Source: CAYZJB01 sp964602985 (GTDB lineage: Bacteria > CLD3 > SB21). From it: a stretch of 64,000 bases of DNA. The first letter of the stretch is position 1. Every line of letters begins with the position of its first letter. Below, one piece after another: positions 52,561-61,600 of this stretch. The stretch covers positions 1 to 64,000 of the forward strand of contig CAZRTJ010000015.1 in NCBI GenBank assembly GCA_964602985.1, read 5' to 3'. Position numbers and translations under genes: made by a program. Under the pieces are notes generated by a model, which ran no database searches, had not been told where the DNA came from, and worked only from the letters and a program-made list of their open reading frames with translations.

Positions 52561-53593
52561 AGCGAATGAGTTTTTGTTTGCGCAGTGCGTTGACGTCTTT
52601 GCATCCCGTGAGAAACAGGATGAGCTGCAGTTCTCGTCGGATGTGATCGATCTTGGTTCGCAGGCCCTTGACTCCGCGTCGCATCACCGCCTGCAGAAGC
52701 GGCCGGGCCATGCCGGCCACATGCGCGCCGAGCGCCAACGATTTGGCGATGTCCACCCCGTCGCGAATCCCTCCGGAAGCGATGATCGTGCAGTTTTTTA
52801 CCTGGACAACTTGTCGGATGCATTCGGCGGTCGGGATTCCCCAGTTGCGGAACTTCCCAGCCAGTTGCCGATGCTCCGAGTGGTGCGCTCGATGCGCTTC
52901 GACGGCGGACCAGGATGTGCCTCCCGCTCCGGATACATCGAGGATGCGGACGCCGATCCGGACCAGTTGTCGTGCGACCGCGCCTGAGATTCCCGCGCCG
53001 GTTTCTTTGACGATCACCGGGACCGGGGCATGACGAATGAGGAGCGCAAGACCTTTCAGCACATGGGTGAAATTCGCCGAACCCTCCGGCTGCAGGGCTT
53101 CCTGCAGGGCATTGAGATGGATGGCGATGGCGTCGGCCTGCACGGCATCGATCAGACGCAACACGGGTGCGGGGTCCGACAGCTTGCGGATATGGGTGGC
53201 GCCGAGATTGGCGATCAGCGGAATGCTGGGCGCGAGCCGGCGTGCCACGGTGTACGTCGACCATTGACTCCGGTCTTCCATCATCTGACGCTGACTGCCC
53301 ACGCCCAGCGCCAGGCCTTCCTCTTCGCACACGACGGCCAACCGTTCATTGATCTTGCGTGCGCCGGGGTATCCGCCGGTCATACCGGTAATAACCAGTG
53401 GAAGGGACAATCGCTTTTTCAGAAAGACGACCGACGTATCGACGGAGGCGAGATCGAGTTCGGGCAGTGCGCAGTGTTCAAAATCCAGTGCGTCCAATCC
53501 TGTGGATTTCTCATCGTGCGCAACGTTCTTGCGGAGGACAATATCGACGTGTTCTTTTTTTCGGCGGGGCGTGGAGGACAGGGGCATGCTCAC
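52550..53593 (-). CDS. fni: Type 2 isopentenyl-diphosphate delta-isomerase (FMN-dependent)
   Basis: Interconverts IPP and DMAPP. 347 aa TIM barrel with FMN/NAD(P)H-dependent type 2 motifs: RKKEHVDI, VITGMTGG, LGVGSQRQMM, IANLGATH, AIHLNALQEA, VKETGAGIS and ASGGIRDG. Type 2 isomerases are typical of organisms using the mevalonate route, consistent with the HMG-CoA reductase gene 5 kb away. ATG 53593 makes an ATGA with the AtuA-related gene; ATG 53587 is possible. Confidence 0.94.
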   Translation of the reverse strand: MSMPLSSTPRRKKEHVDIVLRKNVAHDEKSTGLDALDFEHCALPELDLASVDTSVVFLKKRLSLPLVITGMTGGYPGARKINERLAVVCEEEGLALGVGSQRQMMEDRSQWSTYTVARRLAPSIPLIANLGATHIRKLSDPAPVLRLIDAVQADAIAIHLNALQEALQPEGSANFTHVLKGLALLIRHAPVPVIVKETGAGISGAVARQLVRIGVRILDVSGAGGTSWSAVEAHRAHHSEHRQLAGKFRNWGIPTAECIRQVVQVKNCTIIASGGIRDGVDIAKSLALGAHVAGMARPLLQAVMRRGVKGLRTKIDHIRRELQLILFLTGCKDVNALRKQKLIRYAV

Positions 53594-53922
53594 ATCGGGA
53601 AGTCGTCGCGAACTTCGATTTCCATTTCCAACAAGCCCATCCCGTGGGTTTTTCCCTGGGCGTCGTTTTTCAGGCTTTCGGTTCCGCCGCCTCCGAGGGA
53701 ATCGTGCAGGATGAAATTGAGCGCGTGGAGATTGGGAACTTCGTACCGGGTGACGTCCCCGAAGTTGATTCTATGAAAATGGCGTTTGACGGCCTCGGGG
53801 GTCACTTTCTCCACGAGGATCGGATACCACTCCGGTCGATTGGCAATCAGACCCACGTTGGAGCCGGCGCCTTTGTCGCCGCTGCGCGCGTGGGCGATGG
53901 ATTTCAGTTTAATTTTCTTCAT
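53590..53922 (-). CDS. AtuA-related small protein
   Basis: 110 aa. Matches the small domain that occurs as the C-terminus of acyclic terpene utilisation protein AtuA or as a separate subunit: IAHARSGDKGAGSNVGLI, then NLHALNFILHDSLGGGG. The large AtuA (DUF1446) partner is not in the window. Its position beside the IPP isomerase suggests a link to isoprenoid metabolism. Overlaps xseB by 14 bp and the isomerase gene by ATGA. Confidence 0.82.
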   Translation of the reverse strand: MKKIKLKSIAHARSGDKGAGSNVGLIANRPEWYPILVEKVTPEAVKRHFHRINFGDVTRYEVPNLHALNFILHDSLGGGGTESLKNDAQGKTHGMGLLEMEIEVRDDFPM

Positions 53923-54163
53923 GCGCGCCGTACTCGTCTTCGTCCATCTCAGTCAGGTTTCCATCGCGGTCCTTGACCAGAATTTTCAGTTTTTTTTCTG
54001 CTTCATTCAGCTTGGCGTGGCATTGTTCGACCAATTTCATCCCCTCCTCAAAACGCGTGAGGGTATCGTCCAGCGTGATTTCGCCTTTTTCGAGCGCTTC
54101 GACAATTTCCTGCAGGCGACGAAGCGAATCCTCAAAGGAAGGAGATGTATTCTTTTTGGCCAT
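53909..54163 (-). CDS. xseB: Exodeoxyribonuclease VII small subunit
   Basis: 84 aa. Typical XseB pattern SFEDSLRRLQEIVEALEKGE, ITLDDTLTRFEEGMKLVEQC and KLNEAEKKLKIL. Forms exonuclease VII with XseA, which is not in this window. The start at 54163 (MAKKN) fits the family; the upstream ATG at 54199 is rejected. First gene of the minus operon with the AtuA-related and isomerase genes, where XseB is often found next to isoprenoid genes (ispA/dxs) in other bacteria. Confidence 0.9.
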   Translation of the reverse strand: MAKKNTSPSFEDSLRRLQEIVEALEKGEITLDDTLTRFEEGMKLVEQCHAKLNEAEKKLKILVKDRDGNLTEMDEDEYGAHEEN

Positions 54164-54230
54164 GGACACGAAAGTAAGCAACGGCGCGGTGGGATTCAAT
54201 GTTTATGGATCGGTGGCGGTGAGGATGTCT

Positions 54231-54258
54231 TTGGACTTTCGTGCAACTCGTCTATATT
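54231..54258 (+). promoter_or_regulatory. Candidate promoter of the UbiA-like operon
   Basis: TTGGAC (54231-54236), 16 bp, TATATT (54253-54258); start about 54265, leaving a ~24-nt leader to the GTG at 54289. Divergent from xseB. Confidence 0.45.
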
Positions 54259-54288
54259 GGGTGGACGTTCAAACGTGTGGATGGATCC

Positions 54289-55212
54289 GTGAATGCTTCT
54301 TCGCCCTGGCTGAACCGTTTTTGGGCGTACCTGGCCGAGCGATTTCCTCCGGTCAATGCCGTGATGTTTCTCGTCTTCTATGTCACCTGTACGCTGGTGA
54401 CGAACACGGGGTCGAACAGCGGGCCATGGGGCGTGGGCCTGCGGGACGGGCTTGGATCTCTGGCCGTGATCGCTTTCTTTTTTCATCTTCGCGTATTTGA
54501 TGAGCACAAAGATTACCAAAACGACCTTGTGTACCACCCGCAGCGCGTGTTGCAAAGCGGACTCGTAAGTCTTCGGGATCTTCGAATAGCGGGCGCGTTG
54601 GCGATTCTGACCGAAGCGATCTTCTCCGCCGTTCTTTCAGCGGATGCCTTTCTGCTGTGGTGCGTGTGTTTTGCCTATTCGCTTCTGATGCTGAAGGAGT
54701 TTTTTGTTTCGAAGTGGTTGCACCGGCATTTTTTACTGTATGCGGTCAGTCACATGATGGTCATGCCGATGATGGTGTTTTGGATCGCCGCGATGAATCA
54801 GAGATTGGACGATCTGCCAGCCTCATGGGTGTGGATGGCCTGTCTGAGTTTCTTTTCGGGTATGGCGTTCGAAATTTCGCGCAAAATCAAGTCCCCGGAA
54901 GATGAACGGGACGGTGTGATGACGTATTCGAAGTTACTCTCGCCCAGAGGCGCGGCCGTCTCCGCGTGGATGTGTCTCATGGTCAGCGCGGGATTGCTGG
55001 CGTTGCTGGTCGGCGAGGCGTCGAATCGCGGTCTGAGGATCTGGATCGCCGTCCTGGTTCTTTTGTGTTCGTTCTTGTTTGCCCGCTTTGTGATCCACCT
55101 GCGTCAGGCGAAGTGGCTCGAATGGACGTCGTCCCTGTTCATGTTGTCGGCGTACGGCACGCTGGTGGCCGTGATGGTACACACGCATGGGATCCGATGG
55201 ACTTCATTTTGA
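54289..55212 (+). CDS. UbiA-like membrane prenyltransferase
   Basis: 307 aa, about eight transmembrane helices. The first Asp-rich motif reads RVFDEHKDYQND (Asp71, Asp75, Asp79), and a second, SRKIKSPEDERDGV, lies near residue 205, the two Mg-prenyl-diphosphate sites of the UbiA superfamily. The acceptor substrate is unknown. GTG 54289 is chosen because it follows the promoter and gives the first helix; a more upstream GTG at 54241 would precede the transcription start. The end overlaps the next gene by 16 bp. Confidence 0.75.
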   Translation: MNASSPWLNRFWAYLAERFPPVNAVMFLVFYVTCTLVTNTGSNSGPWGVGLRDGLGSLAVIAFFFHLRVFDEHKDYQNDLVYHPQRVLQSGLVSLRDLRIAGALAILTEAIFSAVLSADAFLLWCVCFAYSLLMLKEFFVSKWLHRHFLLYAVSHMMVMPMMVFWIAAMNQRLDDLPASWVWMACLSFFSGMAFEISRKIKSPEDERDGVMTYSKLLSPRGAAVSAWMCLMVSAGLLALLVGEASNRGLRIWIAVLVLLCSFLFARFVIHLRQAKWLEWTSSLFMLSAYGTLVAVMVHTHGIRWTSF

Positions 55213-57806
55213 CTCCCGACCGCGCAGGTCTCACTGATCCGGAGACGATCGGCGGCAAGGCATGGAATCTGGCGCGTTTGAGTTCGCTCGGCTATCCGGT
55301 GCCGGATTGGATCGTCCTGACCGGGCAGGCGTGGAAATGCGTGGGATTTCGGCCAGACGACGCCCAAGCGAGCGCCGAAATTCTCAAACTGCCCTTGCCG
55401 GGAGAGATCGAGGAATCCATCGCGCACTGGATGAATGGCAAAGACGGTTGCATGGCCGTACGCAGTTCCGTCAGCGTGGAGGATTCAGTCCGCTTTTCAC
55501 ACGCGGGAATGATGGAGTCCTTCCTGTATCAAAGGTCGTTGGAGGAAGTATTGGAATCTGTGCGCAAGTGCTGGGCGAGCGCTTTTTCGGAACGCGCCGT
55601 CCAGTACCGCCGACAATCCGGCCAGGACCCATGGAACGTGATTCCCTCCGTGATCATCCAGCGCATGATCGATGCGGAGGTATCGGGTGTGCTGTTCACG
55701 GCTCACCCGGTGACCGGAAGTCGGCGTCATGCGTTGATTTCCGCCGCATACGGGTTGGGGGAGGGATTGGTCTCCGGCGAAGTCAATGCCGATGACTATG
55801 TCGTGGACGTCGGTACGCAGTCGATCGAGCGAACCCTGCGCACCAAAGACGTCCGGTTGGTTCGGCAGCGCGAGAGCGGGCGCGGTCTCGTCGCGGAGCC
55901 GGTGCCGGCAGACCTCGCGGAGGCGCCGTGTCTGACGGACGATCAGGTGAGGGAAATCGCGGCGCTCGGTCGCTCGGTCGCAAAAGAATATGGTCGTCCG
56001 CTGGATGTGGAGTGGGCGCTGGCGGGCGGGAAGTTTTATCTGCTCCAGGCGCGGCCGATCACGACACTGCCGATGGCGGTGGATGGAGAACGGATCGTCT
56101 GGGACAATTCCAACATTCAGGAAAGCTACTGCGGCGTGACCACGCCGTTGACGTTTGGATTTGCCTCCCGCGCATATGCTACCGTGTACGAACAAACCAT
56201 GCGACTGGTTCGCATTCCGGAAAAGGAAATCCAGCGACATGCCGACATGCTGCATCACCTGCTGGGTCTGATCGGTGGCCGCGTGTATTATCACATCAAT
56301 AATTGGTATCGCGGTCTTTTGTTGCTGCCGTCTTTCCAGAACAACAAGGCCGACATGGAACGGATGATGGGACTGGAGGAGCCGGTGGATTTTGTAGTGA
56401 CGCAGAACCGGACCCTGATGCAACGGATCTGCCGGGCGGTGCTCGTCTTCCGAACCGCGTTTTTTCTCCTGCGGGCCTTTCAGAAGCTTCCGACTTCTGT
56501 GGAGAGGTTTTCCCGTCATTTCGAGAATTTCGAACGTCGGTTTCGACAACACCGTCTCCACGAATTGAGTCTGGCGCAATTGACCCGGTTGCTGTCCGAC
56601 ATCGAGGAGGAATTGTTGAAGAAATGGCAAACGCCGATCGTGAATGATTTCTTCGTGATGATGCAAAACGGGCGTGTGCGGAGGTGGCTGGAGTCCTGCG
56701 GAGTCGAAAACCCGGACCTGATGCAAAATCAATTGCTGGCGGGAGAGCCGGATCTCGAAAGCTCGATGCCGACGAAGCGTCTCGCTGCCATGGCGGATGC
56801 CGTCCGCCGCGAACCTGCGGTGAAGGAGCTGTTTGCAGCATACGCGCCGGAACAGTTGCACGAAGCGTTGCGAACCCGACACGAACCGTTTTTCCGGCAG
56901 TGCGAAGAGTACATTCGACTCTATGGTGACCGCGTGATGGGGGAGCTGAAACTGGAGACGGTGACACTGCGGCAGGATCCGTCCTTCCTGTATCTCGTCC
57001 TGAAGAATTATCTGGCGGATCCGGACATGAGCGCCGCGCAGTATGTGCGTCAGGAGTCCGCGCTACGCGCGTCCGCAGAGGCCGACGTGATGCGCCGGGC
57101 GTCGCGCCGCCTGCTCGGGAAATGGCGATTGGGTCGTGTGTTGCGGAAGTGGCGGGCCGGCGTACGGCACCGGGAGAGCATGCGGCTCCGTCGTACGCGG
57201 ATGTTCGGGATGGTGCGCGATGTGTTTCTCGCCGTGGGCCAGACGATGGTTCTGAGCGGACGTCTGGAGGAGACCCGGGATATTTTTTACCTGACCATTG
57301 ATGAAGTCGACGCGTGGATGTCGGGGGGCCTGGTGGAATCCGACTTTCGGGCGATTGTCCGCCGACGCAAGGAAGAGTATGCGGAGTACGAAAAACGCGA
57401 CTTGCCCAACCGCATCGAAACGATCGGTCCCGTTGATCGGGCGATGCCTTTTCCCGATACCCACGTCATCGACCGTACGCAAACGACGTTTCAGGGGTTG
57501 GGCTGTTATCCAGGCGTGGTGGAAGGGGTGGTGAGGAAGATCTTCTCGCCCCGCGATGCGGTCGACCTGCAGGGACAGATCCTGTTGACGCTTCGCACCG
57601 ATCCCGGATGGACGCCGTTGTTCCCGAGTTGCCGCGGGATTATCGTGGAGCGCGGGTCCTCGCTGTCGCACTCGGCGGTGATTGCGCGCGAATTGGGTAT
57701 TCCAACCATCGTCGCGGTACCGCATATTACCAGGAGTCTGGAGACCGGTGACCGGGTGCGCATGGATGGAGGCGCCGGCGTGATTCAAAAACTGGAGGCG
57801 TTATGA
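55197..57806 (+). CDS. PEP-synthase / rifampicin-phosphotransferase-like dikinase
   Basis: 869 aa in three parts: an N-terminal ATP-grasp (GGKAWNLARL, MAVRSSVSVEDS, then DVEWALAGGKFYLLQARP to ~300), a central ~450-residue helical domain without recognised motifs, and a C-terminal swivelling phosphohistidine domain with His825 in GSSLSHSAVIARELGIP. The length and the middle domain match rifampicin phosphotransferases better than PEP synthase (no C-terminal PEP-binding barrel). The true substrate may be an alcohol or lipid here. ATG 55197 overlaps the UbiA-like gene by 16 bp; ATGA overlap with the GNAT-like gene. Confidence 0.8.
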   Translation: MDFILTPDRAGLTDPETIGGKAWNLARLSSLGYPVPDWIVLTGQAWKCVGFRPDDAQASAEILKLPLPGEIEESIAHWMNGKDGCMAVRSSVSVEDSVRFSHAGMMESFLYQRSLEEVLESVRKCWASAFSERAVQYRRQSGQDPWNVIPSVIIQRMIDAEVSGVLFTAHPVTGSRRHALISAAYGLGEGLVSGEVNADDYVVDVGTQSIERTLRTKDVRLVRQRESGRGLVAEPVPADLAEAPCLTDDQVREIAALGRSVAKEYGRPLDVEWALAGGKFYLLQARPITTLPMAVDGERIVWDNSNIQESYCGVTTPLTFGFASRAYATVYEQTMRLVRIPEKEIQRHADMLHHLLGLIGGRVYYHINNWYRGLLLLPSFQNNKADMERMMGLEEPVDFVVTQNRTLMQRICRAVLVFRTAFFLLRAFQKLPTSVERFSRHFENFERRFRQHRLHELSLAQLTRLLSDIEEELLKKWQTPIVNDFFVMMQNGRVRRWLESCGVENPDLMQNQLLAGEPDLESSMPTKRLAAMADAVRREPAVKELFAAYAPEQLHEALRTRHEPFFRQCEEYIRLYGDRVMGELKLETVTLRQDPSFLYLVLKNYLADPDMSAAQYVRQESALRASAEADVMRRASRRLLGKWRLGRVLRKWRAGVRHRESMRLRRTRMFGMVRDVFLAVGQTMVLSGRLEETRDIFYLTIDEVDAWMSGGLVESDFRAIVRRRKEEYAEYEKRDLPNRIETIGPVDRAMPFPDTHVIDRTQTTFQGLGCYPGVVEGVVRKIFSPRDAVDLQGQILLTLRTDPGWTPLFPSCRGIIVERGSSLSHSAVIARELGIPTIVAVPHITRSLETGDRVRMDGGAGVIQKLEAL

Positions 57807-58891
57807 CCCATTGGGAACCCGGCACGGCATTGCCCCCGCAGTTCTTGGAAATTGCCAAACATGTCTACCGCGACGACCCCCACTGGATTCCCGAAGACGC
57901 CGCCGGTGTCGAATTCCTCTGGCGTCCGGACAATCCGTATTTCCGAAAATCCAAAGCGCGGATTTGGCTCACGGATCATTCCCGCATGGCCGGCTTCTTT
58001 GATCCCCTGGTCGAGATCCGGGGCGAACCGGTGGCGTATTTTGGTTTTTGGGAAACGACGGAGAACGCGGAAACGTGCCGGTCGATGTTTGCAGAATTTG
58101 AAACGTGGGCGCGGTCATCCGGTGCGACGCGGGTTTACGGGCCGATCAATTTCAATACGTACGGTCTGTACCGGATTCGTTCCGACGGCCAGGGCCCATG
58201 CTTCCTGGGCGAGCCATACAATCCAAAATATTATCCGGCGCTTCTGAAAAAATGCGGATATCGGGCGGAAGTCAAATATTTGAGTCAGGTGTTGACGCGG
58301 AAGGACATCGACACGATGTGGAAGTCGAAGAGCGGCGCGCTGGAAACCCTGAAGAAATTTCCGTTTGAGATCCGCGCGCTGACGAAGGAATTTTGGCTGC
58401 ACCATCTGGAGCAATTCTATTTTCTCGTGGGTTCGATCTTCAGCGAGAATTTTGCCTACTCACCCATTTCTCCCGATCACTTTGCCGCGGCGTACGGTGA
58501 GACGTTTGCGCGGCGTTTTTGTCCGGATTCGTCGCTCGTCGCCGTGACGCCCAAAGGCAACGTGGTGGGATTCTGCATCGGATTTCCCGATTACGCGCCG
58601 CTGTGTGCGCAAGGCGCCCCTTCTCGCATCGCAGTCGGCGATCTGGAGTACGAGGCCCATGCCCGACTGCTGACCGATCCGACTCTTCTGGTGAAGACAG
58701 CGGGCGTTCATCCGGATTATCGAAATACGGGTTTGTTGACGGCGATGGCGCTGAAGATTCTCGATAAAGGACGCGCGTTGTATCCGGCGGCGATCATGTG
58801 TCTGATCAAGGAAGGAAACTACTCGGCCGAATTCTGCAAGAAGTTCGCTTCCTCACATCGATCGTATGCGCTGTACTCAAAGGCGCTGTAA
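57803..58891 (+). CDS. GNAT-like N-acetyltransferase domain protein
   Basis: 362 aa. Two GNAT-like lobes: residues ~1-190 (PHWIPEDAAGVEFLW, VYGPINFNTYGLYRI) and ~200-362 with an acetyl-CoA-binding-like segment KTAGVHPDYRNTGLLTAMA. The substrate is unknown; similar double-lobe proteins occur next to lipid-biosynthesis genes. ATGA overlap with the dikinase gene. Its 3' end overlaps the 3' end of the convergent HMG-CoA reductase gene by 15 bp. Confidence 0.7.
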   Translation: MTHWEPGTALPPQFLEIAKHVYRDDPHWIPEDAAGVEFLWRPDNPYFRKSKARIWLTDHSRMAGFFDPLVEIRGEPVAYFGFWETTENAETCRSMFAEFETWARSSGATRVYGPINFNTYGLYRIRSDGQGPCFLGEPYNPKYYPALLKKCGYRAEVKYLSQVLTRKDIDTMWKSKSGALETLKKFPFEIRALTKEFWLHHLEQFYFLVGSIFSENFAYSPISPDHFAAAYGETFARRFCPDSSLVAVTPKGNVVGFCIGFPDYAPLCAQGAPSRIAVGDLEYEAHARLLTDPTLLVKTAGVHPDYRNTGLLTAMALKILDKGRALYPAAIMCLIKEGNYSAEFCKKFASSHRSYALYSKAL

Positions 58892-61600
58892 GACCGTTTC
58901 CAAATACGCGTAGTGACTGTCGAGTACGCGCGGCAAGAATTGATAATCCTTGAATGTGTGGGCCATGGCGTACAGCTGGAGCCGGTTGACGGCAAATTCC
59001 ATGCACGCCGCGTCGTAGGTTTGCTTGAAGTCTCCCTTCGAGATTGCTTCCCCCACTTCTGTCGTCAGCGCCTTCCGATACACTTCGACCCATCGTTCGC
59101 GCTCAGCCGCCGGGGTCTGCGGAGGCAATACAAACGCCAGAAATTCACAAACATCCCTCTGAGGAACCTGCCAGGTAGCGAGTTCCCAATCGTATGCGCA
59201 CAGGCGGTACTGTTTGCCGTGTGCCTGCAGGCAGATGTTTCGCGGGTTGAAGTCGTTGTGCGTGAGCGTCTTCGGCGAGCGATCCAGAGTGCGTGTGAAT
59301 TCCGGGATGCGATCGATGATCTGTTGCAGACTCGCGACGCGGGATTCCGGAAAGAGCGCCGGGAATTCGGTTCGCGCGTGATTCATGAATTCCGTCCACA
59401 AGGGCGTCATCGTGATCATTTGCTCGCGTGAGATGGGAGTGATCCAGTCTTTGTCCGCAAAGAACTCTTCTTGTTTCCAGAACACCGCATGAATTCTGGC
59501 CAGATCATGAAGGGTCTGCGCGATGTGGGGCTCCTGCCACTGGTCGATGGACATCACGGTGTCTTTGAGGATCACATCGGACAGGAAGTCCATGGCGATG
59601 GCAAAGATCTCATGCTCATCGTCGCGCCATGTGTAGAGGACCTCCGGCATGTAGTGTCGGATTTGCCGGTTTTCGAGGCGGTAAATTTCCATCTCCCGAA
59701 TGTGGCACTTTCGAAAACCGAGATCGCGTTTGTACAACTCGAAGACCCTCGCCAGACGGGACCCGCAACCCTGTGCCATCTGATTGAGTAAATTCATGAC
59801 TTCCAGATCCGTGGGTTTGGCTTTGATCACGATGCGTCGTACGCCGGAGTTCACCGGATTTTCCCAATGCACATCGTACGCGAAATGACCGATCTTTTTC
59901 CGGAGCGCAGTGGATGAAAGTTCGGACAGGATGCTGTTCTGTGTATCGAGCGACAGGCTTTCGATTTGAGTGACGTGCAGTCCGGCGTCGGCGGCGAATT
60001 GTGGAATGTTCTGCAGAGTCGTGTTGAAGAATTCTTTCGTGAGGTGCTTGTCCTGGAGTCCGTCTTCCGGATGATTGCGGCCCAGCTTCTCGTGGGCGCT
60101 GGCAAATTGCCCGCTGGTAATGGCTGACAGGGTCGACAGATCCAACGCGAGACAAAAGCCGCCGATGATTTCTGCAAGTCGAAAGACTTTGTCAGCACCC
60201 TGGCACGCCATGATCTTCAGGCATTCCTGCTGACTCGGAAGACCGGTACCGCCGCCGACCGTGCCGATGATCAGCGAAGGCAGGAGGAGCGATGCGTACA
60301 GGCCGTCCTTTTCTTTTCGGAGGTCCAGTTGACCGATGGCCGACTCGTGCACGCATGCGATGTCCTGTCCCGTCGCGGCAAAGATCGCAGCAATCGTGTT
60401 GGCGATATTGATATTGAAGCCGACCATTCCGGCCTGGAGCGAGCCCGCGACGAAGGTGCCGGCCGCGGCCGCCAGTTCGTCGGCGGAAACCTTCAGCACA
60501 CTCTGCAGGACGTCTTCCGGGAGAAAGGCTTCCACGGTGACGCAGATTCCGCGGCCGCTGACGTACGACAGGAAGTTGACTTTCTTATCGCCGCTCATGT
60601 TGGATTCGATCAGAAACTGCCGGATCTCAATGCCGAGATTGATCTGCGTTTGCGCGAGGATCCATTGACAAGCCTTCCAGGTCGCGGCGGTCGTCATGTT
60701 CTGGCCGGCGGCGTCACCGGTCTCATACAGAAAGCGCACATGCAGGGCATTTCCGATCTGGTACGACTGAAGGCTGGTCAGAGTCGCGCGGCGGCTGACC
60801 ATGCGCACCTCGGCCATGATCTCCTCGCGATGGTCCACGATGAAGCGGTGCAGTTTGTGCGCATCGGCGATCGAGTGCGTGACGAACACCGGCGCGCGCA
60901 TCATGCGTTGACGGATCGTGAAGGTCCGCACGCCTCCGCTCAGACTGAGCGCCTTGGCGCCGCGACAAGCGCTGGCCACCAGCGCTCCTTCCGTGGTCGC
61001 AAACGGAGCCACCACATAGCCATCCGCGTGCTGGCCGCGAAAGAGCAAGGGACCGGCCAGACCGATCGGGATTTCGATCGCTCCGACGAAATTCTCGATA
61101 TTCCCCTTGAGACGTTGCGGGTCGAGGCGATAGGAACCGATGTCGGACAGTTCCTGCCGCGTCGCTTCCCGAAGCCACTGCAAGCGCTCGTCGGATTTTT
61201 CTTTGGAGTAATGGCCTCGCAGGGGAATGTCTGCGTACTCGTCTGCTTCCGGTGCGGGCTCGGTGCGCCCCAGGTACAGAAGATCGTACGCCCAGTTCCA
61301 GAGGCGGGAACGCGACAGGGGATCCTGGGTGGAGACCTCGACGATGGTTTCCTGGGGACTGCGCATGACGGCGAGGCACCGCACGTTGCGCAATCGCAGA
61401 GTGGCGGCGTTCCACTGAAATTCGATTTCTTCCGCCGGTCCGTCCGGCAGTTCACGCGCGGGAGGGCGAAAACTCAGATCGATCATGTCCTTTTGTGCGT
61501 GGACGATCTCCGCGTCATACCATTCACCCAAAAAGCGAATCCGCACAGGTGTGGCAGAAAAATTGGGATCCTTGCGCGGCAAACGGGTGAAGTGTTTCAT
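58877..61600 (-). CDS. HMG-CoA reductase fused to an APH-type kinase
   Basis: 907 aa in three parts. Residues 1 to ~115: a beta-rich domain of unknown type, weakly PilZ-like (a RxxxR-like start and VRIRF). About 120-510: HMG-CoA reductase with catalytic Glu204 (TTEGALVAS), Lys339 (GDKKVNF), AAGQNMTT, GTVGGGTGLPSQQ and a His503 in SAHEKLGRN. About 585-830: a protein-kinase-like phosphotransferase with Lys in RRIVIKAKP, HNDFNPRN catalytic loop (His781) and Asp804 in YDWELA. The kinase may phosphorylate mevalonate or another product; that is inference. ATGA overlap with the exporter gene sets the start. Confidence 0.88.
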   Translation of the reverse strand: MKHFTRLPRKDPNFSATPVRIRFLGEWYDAEIVHAQKDMIDLSFRPPARELPDGPAEEIEFQWNAATLRLRNVRCLAVMRSPQETIVEVSTQDPLSRSRLWNWAYDLLYLGRTEPAPEADEYADIPLRGHYSKEKSDERLQWLREATRQELSDIGSYRLDPQRLKGNIENFVGAIEIPIGLAGPLLFRGQHADGYVVAPFATTEGALVASACRGAKALSLSGGVRTFTIRQRMMRAPVFVTHSIADAHKLHRFIVDHREEIMAEVRMVSRRATLTSLQSYQIGNALHVRFLYETGDAAGQNMTTAATWKACQWILAQTQINLGIEIRQFLIESNMSGDKKVNFLSYVSGRGICVTVEAFLPEDVLQSVLKVSADELAAAAGTFVAGSLQAGMVGFNINIANTIAAIFAATGQDIACVHESAIGQLDLRKEKDGLYASLLLPSLIIGTVGGGTGLPSQQECLKIMACQGADKVFRLAEIIGGFCLALDLSTLSAITSGQFASAHEKLGRNHPEDGLQDKHLTKEFFNTTLQNIPQFAADAGLHVTQIESLSLDTQNSILSELSSTALRKKIGHFAYDVHWENPVNSGVRRIVIKAKPTDLEVMNLLNQMAQGCGSRLARVFELYKRDLGFRKCHIREMEIYRLENRQIRHYMPEVLYTWRDDEHEIFAIAMDFLSDVILKDTVMSIDQWQEPHIAQTLHDLARIHAVFWKQEEFFADKDWITPISREQMITMTPLWTEFMNHARTEFPALFPESRVASLQQIIDRIPEFTRTLDRSPKTLTHNDFNPRNICLQAHGKQYRLCAYDWELATWQVPQRDVCEFLAFVLPPQTPAAERERWVEVYRKALTTEVGEAISKGDFKQTYDAACMEFAVNRLQLYAMAHTFKDYQFLPRVLDSHYAYLETVLQRL

